This document shows, piece after piece, positions 52,862 through 62,261 of a DNA stretch of 64,000 nucleotides (position 1 is its first letter; each line of letters starts with the position of its first letter). Where the stretch lies: NCBI RefSeq assembly GCF_018343715.1, contig NZ_JAGYPL010000002.1, forward strand, positions 876,364 through 940,363. The letters run 5' to 3'. Position numbers and translations under genes: made by a program. The DNA is from Bacillus sp. FJAT-49711. GTDB lineage: Bacteria > Bacillota > Bacilli > Bacillales > Bacillaceae_C. The notes beneath the pieces are model-generated. The model had not been told where the DNA came from and ran no database searches. It saw only the letters and a list, made by a program, of their open reading frames with translations.

Positions 52862-53937
52862 TTTGTTGCGTTGATTGTTTTAAAGATAGTGAAATAATTG
52901 CGATCATAACGTCTCTAAATATTAGGGGGAGTTGTGAGGTTTGTTTACATGAAGATACATACATTTATGATATTGATAGAAACGATAACCTCATTTCATA
53001 TTTCAATGAGTTAATAGATATCTATACTCCTATTTCTAAAATGTCTGAAGAGATGAAAGAATATAGAGCTGAATTTTCACTTTTGAAAGATGAACTTAAT
53101 TCTAGGTGGAACCTATTTAATGTCGGTAGTCCAAAAGTCTACAAAATAATCACGGAAATTTGTAAAAAAAGATATGAACAAACCCCTGAAATTTTTGATG
53201 AACCTATTGGCATTGTTCAAATGTATGATAAAGAATTCAAAGAAAAAAACTCAATATTAAGAAATTATAATTGGCAGGGATTTACGGAGGAAATTAAAAA
53301 TCAAAACCGTTTTCATATTAAATCATTTAATTCGGAAGTTTTTGCGAGAATAATTGAGTATGCTTCAACTACTTTTAGACGTGGAGAAATGTTTTACAGA
53401 GCTAGGCTCTCAAATCAAAGAGCTACTCCTTTCCCTCAAAAATGTATGGGAGCCCCTCCAAAAGGAAAGGCCTCAAGTGGAAGGGTTAATCCGTTGGGAA
53501 TAAGTTGTTTATATTTGGCAAGTGGATTGGAAACTGCGATTAAAGAAATCAGAGCAGGCATCCACGATAATGTCTCAATTGCCAAGTTTGAACTTTTGAA
53601 AGATATTGAAGTGATTGATCTAACTCAATTAGATAAATTTAGTCCACTACTAGGATATGATCATGTATCTCATGCCATTAATAAAGAGTATTTAACACAT
53701 ATATCAAATGAGGTTGGAACACCATTGAAAGGAAATGACCCTAATATAGGTTATCTGCCTTCACAATATATTTGTGACCTGATTAAAAGTGAAGGAAAGA
53801 AAGGAGTAAAATACCAGAGCACGATGGACAAGGAAGAGTTCAATCTGGCAGTTTTTAATGAGGAATACTTAAGATGTACAGAAGTAGCTTTATATGAGGT
53901 TACAGAAATAAAATATAATTTTTTTAGTAAACGATAA
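52858..53937 (+). CDS. RES-domain NAD+-degrading toxin-like protein
   Basis: 359 residues. The N-terminal ~150 residues match the HEPN/RES N-terminal domain type: a zinc site from C4/C7 and C26/C29 (CCVDCFKD; CEVCLHE) and a helical segment. The RES domain (~165-345) has the Arg in MFYRARLS (R181), Glu in YLASGLETAIKEI and a Ser in YLPSQYICDL. RES proteins such as MbcT degrade NAD+ by phosphorolysis or hydrolysis. In other species they are paired with Xre-type antitoxins; here the partners are sce7726 and sce7725, which would have to keep it silent. Candidate abortive-infection effector. Confidence 0.82.
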   Translation: MICCVDCFKDSEIIAIITSLNIRGSCEVCLHEDTYIYDIDRNDNLISYFNELIDIYTPISKMSEEMKEYRAEFSLLKDELNSRWNLFNVGSPKVYKIITEICKKRYEQTPEIFDEPIGIVQMYDKEFKEKNSILRNYNWQGFTEEIKNQNRFHIKSFNSEVFARIIEYASTTFRRGEMFYRARLSNQRATPFPQKCMGAPPKGKASSGRVNPLGISCLYLASGLETAIKEIRAGIHDNVSIAKFELLKDIEVIDLTQLDKFSPLLGYDHVSHAINKEYLTHISNEVGTPLKGNDPNIGYLPSQYICDLIKSEGKKGVKYQSTMDKEEFNLAVFNEEYLRCTEVALYEVTEIKYNFFSKR

Positions 53938-54034
53938 TGATTTACAGGCGAAAAATGCAAGAAATTGCAGAGGAAGCTGTCGTTTATCTGAGGAAGGTAT
54001 AATTGAATAGTAGATTTATATGAAAAGACAAAAG

Positions 54035-54070
54035 AATTCCTAGAATCCATTCGATTCTAGGAATTTTTAT
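54035..54070. terminator. Bidirectional terminator
   Basis: AATTCCTAGAATC (54035-54047) with GATTCTAGGAATT (54053-54065), 13 bp, T-rich on both ends. It ends the RES operon on the plus strand and the IS66-split gene on the minus strand. Confidence 0.85.
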
Positions 54071-54136
54071 ATATTACTATGTCCTGGACCAAAGAAGTTG
54101 ATAATAGCCATTTGTTCGATTTTTGGATTTTGTGAA
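54067..54136 (-). pseudogene. C-terminal piece of the gene split by IS66
   Basis: Reading leftwards from the IS end, the frame continues NPKIEQMAIINFFGPGHSNI and stops at 54067-54069. Joined across the 8-bp target duplication to the 56526-56802 fragment it restores one uninterrupted 112-residue frame, followed by the terminator at 54035. Confidence 0.8.
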
Positions 54137-54222
54137 GTAAGCCCGAATTCAAACAACGCATATAAATAGATCCGCACCTCCAGTAGTATTAAAATATCAA
54201 TTTAAATGGAGGTGCTTTTCAT

Positions 54223-54417
54223 ATGCCGCAACAAAAACTTACCATTGTCCCCGTTACATTACATAAACAGAAGGAAAATAACCCCGCAACTGTTCCAGTA
54301 GCCCCATACTCCAATCCTACTTGCAGGATCAAAACTGGCAATACTGAAATTACCTTCTTCAACGGCGTAGATGTGCACATCATCCAAACCATCATGAGGG
54401 AGTTGAAAGATCGATGA
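54223..54417 (+). CDS. tnpA: IS66 accessory protein TnpA
   Basis: 64 residues, short for a TnpA but with the usual end (CRIKTGNTEITFFNGVDVHI, then IIQTIMRELKDR). TnpA is one of three proteins required for IS66 transposition. Its TGA overlaps the tnpB start region. Start ATG with GGAGGT upstream. Confidence 0.85.
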   Translation: MPQQKLTIVPVTLHKQKENNPATVPVAPYSNPTCRIKTGNTEITFFNGVDVHIIQTIMRELKDR

Positions 54418-54767
54418 AACAGGATTATACAAGCGTGAAAAACATTTATATCATTTGTGGTAAAACGGATATGAGAAAAGGAATTGATGGCCTGGCAACA
54501 CTTATTCAAGATTCTTTCGAACTTGATCCATATGGGGATTCCATTTTTTTATTTGCAGGATGGAGTAAAGATCGCTATAAATGTTTGTATTTCGATGGTG
54601 ATGGCTTCGCCATGCTTTATAAACGTTTAGATAACGGTAAACTGCAATGGCCAAAAAATGAGAAAGAAGTACGCAATCTTTCTCAACAGGAGCTACGCTG
54701 GCTCCTTGAAGGATTATCCATTCAGCAGCCGAAAGCGATTCAACCTTCATCAAAAGGAGTGTTCTAA
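54414..54767 (+). CDS. tnpB: IS66 accessory protein TnpB
   Basis: 117 residues. IYIICGKTDMRKGIDGLATL and SIFLFAGWSKDRYKCLYFDG are the IS66 Orf2 signature. Overlaps tnpA by 4 bases (ATGA), as is usual for the family. Its role in transposition is unclear but it is required. Confidence 0.92.
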   Translation: MKQDYTSVKNIYIICGKTDMRKGIDGLATLIQDSFELDPYGDSIFLFAGWSKDRYKCLYFDGDGFAMLYKRLDNGKLQWPKNEKEVRNLSQQELRWLLEGLSIQQPKAIQPSSKGVF

Positions 54768-54856
54768 ATTCCTTAAAACTACTAACTTTATCTTTATTCC
54801 ATCGTTCGAACTAGTTATAATAAAAAGAACAAAACTGAACGAATGTGGTGAATAAT

Positions 54857-56428
54857 GTGACGAACGCTTCTTCTACGAATGAAAATCAATACGAGAAATT
54901 AATTCGGCTGCTCGAAGAGCAATTGGCTCATTCGAATCAACAAAACAAAGAGTTATCAAAACAGATTGAAGCGTTAACCGAGCAAGTTCGCCATTTAACT
55001 AAGCTTTTATATGGATCCAAAACTGAAAAAATAAAATATAACTCACCGGACGGACAAGCGTCCTTATTTGACGATGATCCGACTTTTAGCGAATCTGAGC
55101 ACACAGATGAACAAAGCCAACAGACAATTTCTTATGCTGTTGTACGAAAGATTCAAAAGAAAAAACGAAATGATTCATTGCGGAGTGATGTCGAAGTAGA
55201 AGCATTTCATCATCATCCGGAAAATACTCTTTGTGACTGTTGCCATGGGCAAATGATCGAAATCGGCACTACAATCGTTCGCGAAGAAGCGGAATTTATT
55301 CCTGCAAAGATGAAGAAAGTTCAACACGTTGAACACGCATATGAATGTACTAAGTGCAAAGGAGATTCATTTCAAAAAGCGCAAATTAAACGTGGCAAAG
55401 CACCACATCCAGCTATTCAAAGGAGTATTGCCAGTCCTAGCGTACTGGCCAAAGTAATATATGATAAATTTTCACAATACTTACCACTTTACCGTCAGGT
55501 AAAGGAATGGGATCGTTATGGTCTTAATACCAATGATAAGAACCTTTCAAATTGGGTCATTCGTGCATCGCTGGATTGGCTATTACCGATTTACCTACGA
55601 ATGAAGCATTTGATGATGGATAAATCGATTTTGCATGTCGATGAAACATATGGCCAAATTATTAACCGGTCCGATGGGAAATCTGGTCAAGCCAATGCCT
55701 ACAATTGGGTGTATCGAAGTGTGCCAAGCCAAGGACCAATAATCACCCTGTTTCAAAGCGCATTATCACGGGCTCGCTCCGTACTTGAAAGTTTCATAGA
55801 AGGCTATTCTGGAACGATTGTTTGCGATGGTTATTCTGCTTATGGTAAGTTGGAAGGCGTTACCTTCGCAAATTGTTGGGCGCATGTTCGCCGTTATTGG
55901 CTAAAAGCTGACAGTAAAAATGGTCGCATTGGCGTGAGCTATTGTGATGATTTATATCGTCTGGAAAGGAAATTCAAACATTTGTCTCCAAGTAAGCGAA
56001 GAAAAAAACGCCAGAAATACTCGAAGCCAATTGTAGAAAAATTCCTTGATTGGGTTGAAACATCACCGTTCTACGGAAAAAACGCCCTTGGCAAGGCAGC
56101 TGAATATACCCTGAATAGAGTAAATGGACTTAAGGCGTTCTTGAATGATGGGCGCATTGAAATCGATAATAATCCAGCTGAAAACGCCATTCGCCCCAAT
56201 GTTTTAGGTAGAAAAAACTGGTTGTTTAGTGTTAGTGAAGCCGGTGCGAGAGCGAACGCCATATGTTTGAGTATTGCAGAAACGGCCAAAAGTAACGGCG
56301 TTGATTTTTATGAATACATAAAGAAACTTTTGACGGATCTTCCGAACGCCGGTATTAACCAGAACCCAGAAATTTTAGATCAATACCTGCCTTGGTCAAA
56401 AATGATTAAAGCAGAATGTAGCAAATAA
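54857..56428 (+). CDS. tnpC: IS66 transposase TnpC
   Basis: About 523 residues. N-terminal coiled coil and basic region (~10-60), a zinc-binding domain (CDCCHGQMIEIG...YECTKCKGDSF), and the DDE core: ILHVDETYGQI, GTIVCDGYSAY and GRIEIDNNPAENAIRP supply Asp, Asp, Glu. The GTG at 54857 has GGTGAA ahead; an in-frame GTG at 54845 is the alternative. No frameshift or premature stop. Confidence 0.9.
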   Translation: MTNASSTNENQYEKLIRLLEEQLAHSNQQNKELSKQIEALTEQVRHLTKLLYGSKTEKIKYNSPDGQASLFDDDPTFSESEHTDEQSQQTISYAVVRKIQKKKRNDSLRSDVEVEAFHHHPENTLCDCCHGQMIEIGTTIVREEAEFIPAKMKKVQHVEHAYECTKCKGDSFQKAQIKRGKAPHPAIQRSIASPSVLAKVIYDKFSQYLPLYRQVKEWDRYGLNTNDKNLSNWVIRASLDWLLPIYLRMKHLMMDKSILHVDETYGQIINRSDGKSGQANAYNWVYRSVPSQGPIITLFQSALSRARSVLESFIEGYSGTIVCDGYSAYGKLEGVTFANCWAHVRRYWLKADSKNGRIGVSYCDDLYRLERKFKHLSPSKRRKKRQKYSKPIVEKFLDWVETSPFYGKNALGKAAEYTLNRVNGLKAFLNDGRIEIDNNPAENAIRPNVLGRKNWLFSVSEAGARANAICLSIAETAKSNGVDFYEYIKKLLTDLPNAGINQNPEILDQYLPWSKMIKAECSK

Positions 56429-56525
56429 TTGAAGTAAGCCGTATTTCGATTGAAAAAATCGGGTCATACGGCTATTTGTGATGTGTACCGGATAGGTACG
56501 CTTATTTTTTATAATTCGGGCTTAC

Positions 56526-56802
56526 TTTGTGAATGCCAAACAGATAATTTCTGTTTTTTCATCTCAATAAATAAATTATTTACAGCCCCTTTAACAGAGC
56601 TTCTTAAACAGTTTGTCAAATTCGATCTTCTTATAGGTTCTGTTTCCATACCTACAATACTATCCTCGTCCCAATAGTAGTAACTGGCAGTTGCAAGTGT
56701 ATAGTTTTCATATATATTATAAAAGATTTCAATATTCATCCCACTTAATTCAATCCAAAATACACCCCCGTCTATTGGAATATCATTCGCTTTATATAAC
56801 AA
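56526..56802 (-). pseudogene. N-terminal piece of the gene split by IS66
   Basis: From ATG at 56802, 92 residues reading MLYKANDIPIDGGVFWIELS and ending KKQKLSVWHSQ at the insertion point. The IS adds only SKPEL and a stop. With the 54067-54136 piece it is a 112-residue acidic, beta-rich protein of immunity-protein-like size and composition; family not recognised. Its inactivation by IS66 is recent because both parts remain open. Confidence 0.75.
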
Positions 56803-57650
56803 TTTTCTGATGTCTCCTTATCTTTTATATTTTATAAGTATTAACGTAAAAATAAAAAAGCCCCACTCTTTTAGCTGATAAAACCGTCAAGTGAGAGCAT
56901 GTCTATGGTGAGTTAATTTTAATACGGTTGGTCGATGCTTGTTGATATTAACTAGTATCATAACATTATTCATTGCAATAGGATATAAAGATCAATTACT
57001 TTTATCTGCAACAAGAAGCAAAAACTCATTTAATTTTACCCTTGCTTCAGGGCTTAATGTTTGCTCTGTATTTATTGTTGTATTAAATCAGCAGTTTCCT
57101 TTGTAAATGCATGAGGTGTTTCGTGAATTGGGCAGAAGGACAATGAATCCAATCGACATAATCAATTATTATAAAAGTTATGATTTTTAACATTACGGAT
57201 ACAAATAAGAAATACATGTTAATAATGAGTTTGATGTTTCTTTATGATTGTTAAGTATAATACGGAGACCAGATATAACCGGGGTATAAGGATGTTAAAA
57301 TGTAGGATATTTTGCGGACTTAATCTCGATTTAACTTTATAAATCAAGATATAAATTAGTATTAGAATTATAAAATCAATTCAATCCATATTTAAATTTT
57401 TTATATAGTAATTTTAGTAACTACTCGACCTCCAAGAGTAGTCAAATATTAACTGTTTGAAGAGATCCGATCCCGATCTGCAGTATACTAATGGAGCTTT
57501 GATGAATAAGGCAGGAAATATGAAACTCGTACCGAATTAATCATTATACTTGGAACAATGGGGTCATAAAGGTATTACTATACTTGTTGATGTTAATTGC
57601 ACTTGATCAGTTTTTGAATAGTTCCTTTAATGACATTCCGGAGGTGCATT
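56803..57650. other. Gene-free stretch
   Basis: No ORF with a ribosome binding site is seen in about 850 bases. There is a weak CTACTC/GAGTAG hairpin near 57421-57440 and a short frame MNKAGNMKLVPN near 57501. It looks like eroded DNA between accessory region and methyltransferase gene. Confidence 0.4.
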
Positions 57651-58424
57651 GTGAAAGAATCAGTGATTAAGTTTTATGATGACTTTTCAGAAGATTACCA
57701 CCTTATTTACTTCGATTGGGACGGTGCGATAGTACGTCAAAGTAAGATTTTGAATCGGTTAATAAAAGATAACCTACCTCATTTAAATAACTGTCCAATC
57801 TCACTCCTAGACTGCTCCTGTGGCATAGGTACACAAGCGATAGGATTAGCAAAAAAGGGGTATATAGTTACAGCAACTGACATAAGCCCTGCTTCAATTA
57901 AGAGGGCTGAACAAGAGTCCGAGTCACGCGGGGTCAAAATTACCTTTGGTGTTGCTGATTTTCGTTCCTTGAAGGAGGATGTATCCGGAGAATTTGATGT
58001 TGTTATATCAGTTGATAACGCCATTCCCCACCTTCAATCTGACGATGATCTACAATTAGCCGGCCAGAATATGTATTCAAAATTACGCCAAGACGGCTTA
58101 TTGGTTATTTCAATAAGGGACTATGACGCGCTATTACAAGATAAACCGCGTGCCACTCAGCCAAGTGTCTTTGATAACGGGAAACGGATAACATTTCAGG
58201 TGTGGGATTGGCAAGATAACTCAAAAACGTATACTGTAAATCAATTTATGATTCAAGACATTAACAATCAGTGGGAAACAAAACATTTTTCAACAAATTA
58301 TCGTGCCCTTAAACGACAAGAGCTTAGCACAATTCTAATTTCCAGTGGATTCACTGATGTCAGGTGGCACATGCCAGAGGAATCGGGCTTTTATCAGCCA
58401 GTGGTTACTGCGCGTAAACGGTGA
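57651..58424 (+). CDS. Class I SAM-dependent methyltransferase
   Basis: About 257 residues from the GTG seven bases after CGGAGG (an ATG at 57630 precedes that site). Motif I LLDCSCGIGTQAIGLA, motif II VTATDISPASIKRA, motif III-like FDVVISVDNAIPHL and a WDW-rich C-terminal half resembling glycine/sarcosine N-methyltransferases and their relatives. Small-molecule substrate, not identifiable further. It stands alone. Confidence 0.85.
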   Translation: MKESVIKFYDDFSEDYHLIYFDWDGAIVRQSKILNRLIKDNLPHLNNCPISLLDCSCGIGTQAIGLAKKGYIVTATDISPASIKRAEQESESRGVKITFGVADFRSLKEDVSGEFDVVISVDNAIPHLQSDDDLQLAGQNMYSKLRQDGLLVISIRDYDALLQDKPRATQPSVFDNGKRITFQVWDWQDNSKTYTVNQFMIQDINNQWETKHFSTNYRALKRQELSTILISSGFTDVRWHMPEESGFYQPVVTARKR

Positions 58425-58689
58425 ATATAAGATAGATTTTGTGTCGTCTAGGTGTATTAAATACAGTTCGATAAAATAAGTATTGGTAAATTAATGTTTT
58501 AATAAATATCGTTTTTAAAAATTCAAAACTATAAATTATTTATATGGTCTAAATGAAAGTTGAAAATAATCTAAGTCGATCAAGGTGGAGTAATTAATGA
58601 ATATCCAATTGAAATAATGAAACTTGAATCTCAAGATTCTAATTTATAGAAATTTGAACAGCTTTAGAGTGCTTACCAAAGGCCCATCA

Positions 58690-58828
58690 GCTACTGCTGC
58701 ATATTCAGATCATGAATGGCATTATCAAATGAAACAATGTTGGCACATGCTTGGGTCAAGGCATTGTGCAAAGCATGTCTCGTAAAGGAAACAATTATAA
58801 AAAACACCCAACATTAGATTTTCTATAA
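58690..58828 (+). pseudogene. Fossil of an IS3-family transposase
   Basis: One frame reads YSDHEWHYQMKQCWHML (58702-58753), equivalent to the HSDxGxQYQ block of IS3/IS150 OrfB, and a shifted frame from 58766 reads VQSMSRKGNNYKKH, equivalent to the next block QSMSRKGNCxDNA. Frameshifts and stops show decay. The rest of 58425-59353 holds no other supportable gene. Confidence 0.65.
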
Positions 58829-59353
58829 ACTCTTAAAAAAAGCTGGTATCGTGGTGAAAATAAAATTGCATATTACTTTATGCAAAGTGAAGATGGGATC
58901 ATAAGAATAAATAACGATGAAGAAAAGAATTATCAATTACACAAGATTTAGTTGAATGAAAGTTTTTAAAAACGTTTGGGGCAGTACAAGGTTCCGCCCC
59001 CGGAATCCCCCAGTTTAAAATCCTTTAACTTCTCTTCTTTCACACAGTCACAGCATAGCTACTTGCCATTGAAAGCCACTCACGATACATTGCCTGAGAT
59101 GGAAATGTGGGAAAATGTTATTTTTCATTTTCCCATATTTAATTTCTAAACTTTTTTTAAAAACTATCTTTCTATCAAGCTTCATAAATCTAGTAGATAT
59201 TCATTAAAAAGGAAGCTAGGCAGCCATTTCAAAGTGTTCTTACTATAGAAAAGTGGTTCATTTTTTAAAATTATAAAGATTGTTTCTCAGCATGGATTCG
59301 CATTGTAAGTAGCTAGGGATAATAGTTACGTTAACGTTGAAAAGTAGATATTA

Positions 59354-60535
59354 TTATTGGGATTTTCTTCTATATTCACTTGGAGACATATTTATTTCCC
59401 TCTTAAATGCAACACTTAAATATTCTGTATGCTTAAAACCTGCTCGTTCAGCAATTTCATAAAGTGGTAAATCGGTCTCCGTTAAAAGCTGTTTAACAAA
59501 TTTAAGTCTAACTGATATTATTTCTTCGTGCGGTGTTCTCCCAAGTCTTTTTCGAAACCTGTCTTCAAATATCCTACGTGAAAGTGGGGTAACCTCTAAT
59601 AAATCTTGCACTGTAATACCATCACAAGCATGATTACGAATAAAATTAAGGGCGTCTGCAATAACTTTGTCATCAATGGCCAAGACATCAGTTGACTGGC
59701 GCGTTTTGATTCCTAATGGCTCAATTAGATATTTTTTGTTTTCGAAACTATTTCCATCCATCATTTGATCTAACAGGAAAGCTGCTTGATATCCTGTTTT
59801 TAATGAGTTTGGAATAACACTAGATAATGGCGGCTGTGCTAGTTCACAAAGTAATTCATCATTGTCTACACCGATTACGGCAACCTCATCCGGAACTGAA
59901 ACTTTTGCAATTCGACAAGCTTCTAGTAACTGCTGGCCTTGCGAATCAAAACAAGACATAATGCCAATTGGTTTTGGTAGAGTTTTTACCCAATGTGCCA
60001 TCTCTTTTCTCTCTACATATCGAAATTTATCTTGATGGGAATACGAATCAAACGAATAACATGGAAATCCTAAATCTTGTATGTATTCTTTAAAATGTAA
60101 ACTACGCTGATCCGACCAGCTATATCTGGAATTCCCACAAAAACCAAAGTATTTGAAACCTCTCTCTATTAAATGATCCGCAGCCAATTGGGCAAAAGAC
60201 ATATCATTAGTTTCTACAAACGGTAAATCTGGAAGTAATCGCGCAGCGCTCAAGTCAACGGTAGGCAGATTAATTTTAGAAATATAATCTGCAATATGTT
60301 CATTTTCTATACGTGCTATTATTCCATCGCCTTCCCAGTTGAGCAGCCAAGTTAAATCTGTATTAGACCTCCCATATTCTCCTAAATAGACAGACCATCC
60401 TCTGTTCTCACGAATATATTTTCTAATTCCAAATAATAATCCTCTGGCATATTCGTTTGAAGTTTCAATTATTAATGCGACTTGTTTTCGATTTTTTAAG
60501 TTAGAAATATAATTATCCTTCGTCAAATTTTTCAA
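59354..60535 (-). CDS. XylR-type regulator (periplasmic-binding + AraC domains)
   Basis: 393 residues. The first ~280 are a LacI-like sugar-binding domain (VALIIETSNEYARGLLFGIR; YFGFCGNSRYSWSDQR; VAVIGVDNDELLCELAQPPL), and the last ~100 an AraC pair of helix-turn-helices (ADALNFIRNHACDGITVQDL; EIAERAGFKHTEYLSVAFKR). This architecture is that of E. coli XylR, a sugar-responsive activator. Transcribed divergently from the dehydrogenase genes at 60991-63281, which it probably activates. Confidence 0.88.
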   Translation of the reverse strand: MKNLTKDNYISNLKNRKQVALIIETSNEYARGLLFGIRKYIRENRGWSVYLGEYGRSNTDLTWLLNWEGDGIIARIENEHIADYISKINLPTVDLSAARLLPDLPFVETNDMSFAQLAADHLIERGFKYFGFCGNSRYSWSDQRSLHFKEYIQDLGFPCYSFDSYSHQDKFRYVERKEMAHWVKTLPKPIGIMSCFDSQGQQLLEACRIAKVSVPDEVAVIGVDNDELLCELAQPPLSSVIPNSLKTGYQAAFLLDQMMDGNSFENKKYLIEPLGIKTRQSTDVLAIDDKVIADALNFIRNHACDGITVQDLLEVTPLSRRIFEDRFRKRLGRTPHEEIISVRLKFVKQLLTETDLPLYEIAERAGFKHTEYLSVAFKREINMSPSEYRRKSQ

Positions 60536-60739
60536 ATCCCTCTTTCCATATTATGTTTACTGATTCAATTATATTGAATATATCAATTATAAATAAGGGA
60601 TTCAACAAATTAATCAAATGTAAAATATCTCAATTTGTAATATAAGAAATCTCATAGACTAACAAAAAAACATCAGATATACTCTGAAAGAAAAGGAGAT
60701 TTTAGAATATTTCAAATAGAAAAGTGGGGAAGGAGGAGA

Positions 60740-60906
60740 ATGAGTGTAAAAAAACATATGCTTTACGGAGTTATCTTCCCTTATTATACTGGCCATCTTC
60801 ATTTAATGGCCCATTGACTGATTTTTGGTACTATGAGCAGCTGTTGAAAAGAATAATAAGGTTAATAAGAATTAAATGTTCATCAATCATTAAATCAATA
60901 ATTTAA
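60740..60906 (+). pseudogene. Truncated or frameshifted small ORF
   Basis: AAGGAGGAG gives a strong binding site for the ATG at 60740, but the frame (MSVKKHMLYGVIFPYYTGHL) ends at 60817. Another frame then stays open to 60906. It looks like the broken start of a gene in the catabolic cluster, for example a sugar phosphate isomerase, but the family is not certain. Confidence 0.35.
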
Positions 60907-60990
60907 AAGGGTAGTTGATTTGATCAATGATATCTTAAGTAACTTTGGAATTTTTAAAGAAATAATACTGTTTTTTAGGAGGAATGTGAT

Positions 60991-62100
60991 ATGGGAAACG
61001 AAAAAAGGATAAACATAGCAATCGTTGGTCTAGGATTCGGTGCCGAGTTTATTCCGATTTATCAAAACCATCCCAATGCTGTAATGTATGCAATCTGTCA
61101 AAGAAATGAAGAAAATTTAAACAAAATTGGGGATCACTTTAATATTGAAAAACGTTATTACAGTTTTGAGGAACTATTGGAAGATGATCAAATAGATGCT
61201 GTTCATATAAATACCCCCATACATTTGCATGCTAAGCAAAGTATTGCTGCATTAAAGGCTGGAAAACATGTAGCGTGTACAGTACCGATGGCCACCACAG
61301 TTGAAGAATGTCGGCAAATTGTAGAGGCGCAGCAAGCCTCGGGAAAAAAATATATGATGATGGAGACCGCTGTATATACAAGGGAATTTTTATATGTAAA
61401 AGAGTTGAAAGATACTGGGAAACTCGGAAGAATCCAATTTTTACGAGGAAAACATCAACAGGAAATGGCAGGATGGCCAGGATATTGGGAAGGGTTGCCT
61501 CCTATGCATTATGCCACACATGCAATTTCACCCTTATTAGCCCTTGCTGAAAGTGAGGCTGAATATGTATCCTGTTTTGGCTCCGGGAAAATAGCGGATA
61601 ATCTTAAAGAAAAATACGGATCTCCATTCGCAGTTGAAACTGCTTTATTTAAAATTCGTAATTCGAATTTGGCGATGGAGGTTACAAGGTCCCTTTTTGA
61701 AACATCAAGAGAGTACATAGAGAGCTTTGACGTTTATGGTGAAAAGGCTAGTTTTGAATGGCAGCAATTGTTGAGTGAAAATCCTATCGTTTTCATTGGT
61801 GAAGATGGCAAACGAGTAAATGTACCTGATTATGCATACTTATTACCTGAATCTATCCAACGTTTCACAACAGAGGGTGTATACGATTCAAAGGGAAATC
61901 AGCATTTATCTTTCACTCAAGGAGGAGGTCATGGGGGATCCCATCCGCACCTTGCACATGAATTTGTTATGAGCATCATTGAAAATCGATCTCCTTTACC
62001 TGATGTTTATACATCTGCAAATTGGACTTGTGCAGGGCTTTGTGCACATGAATCAGCTATGATGAACGGCAAACACGTTCCATTACCTGTATTTAAATAA
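60991..62100 (+). CDS. Gfo/Idh/MocA-family oxidoreductase
   Basis: 369 residues. Rossmann start INIAIVGLGFGAEFIPIYQN, the EDDQIDAVHINTPIHLHAKQ segment and GKHVACTVPMATTVEE (the conserved Lys in this family's EKP is replaced: VPMA instead of EKPMA). Further motifs are YTREFLYVKELKDTGKLGRI and a glycine-rich GGGHGGSHPHLAHEF. NAD(P)-dependent dehydrogenase for a sugar or inositol-like compound. AGGAGG precedes the ATG. Confidence 0.87.
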   Translation: MGNEKRINIAIVGLGFGAEFIPIYQNHPNAVMYAICQRNEENLNKIGDHFNIEKRYYSFEELLEDDQIDAVHINTPIHLHAKQSIAALKAGKHVACTVPMATTVEECRQIVEAQQASGKKYMMMETAVYTREFLYVKELKDTGKLGRIQFLRGKHQQEMAGWPGYWEGLPPMHYATHAISPLLALAESEAEYVSCFGSGKIADNLKEKYGSPFAVETALFKIRNSNLAMEVTRSLFETSREYIESFDVYGEKASFEWQQLLSENPIVFIGEDGKRVNVPDYAYLLPESIQRFTTEGVYDSKGNQHLSFTQGGGHGGSHPHLAHEFVMSIIENRSPLPDVYTSANWTCAGLCAHESAMMNGKHVPLPVFK

Positions 62101-62261
62101 AACGGTGCCATTTTTCATGAATGAAGAACATTCAGTAGTGTGATTTTATTTTAATTTTTATAAAAAAGTAATGATCAAATAAATGTTGGCGTTTTCAATA
62201 AAATAATTCAAATATATAAATATTGATTTTACGTCGGAAAATTTAATATAGGAGGAGTTTT

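Larger units (their letters stand above)
54129..56533 (+). mobile_element. Complete IS66-family insertion sequence with target duplication
   Basis: The element spans 54137-56525 (2389 bp). Its terminal inverted repeats GTAAGCCCGAATT (54137-54149) and AATTCGGGCTTAC (56513-56525) match perfectly over 13 bp. An 8-bp direct repeat TTTGTGAA flanks it (54129-54136 and 56526-56533), the normal IS66 target duplication. It carries the three standard genes tnpA, tnpB and tnpC, all intact, so insertion is recent and the element is probably active. Confidence 0.95.

Noticed and set aside
54219-54509. Minus-strand ORF inside IS66
   Set aside because: Shadow of tnpA/tnpB.
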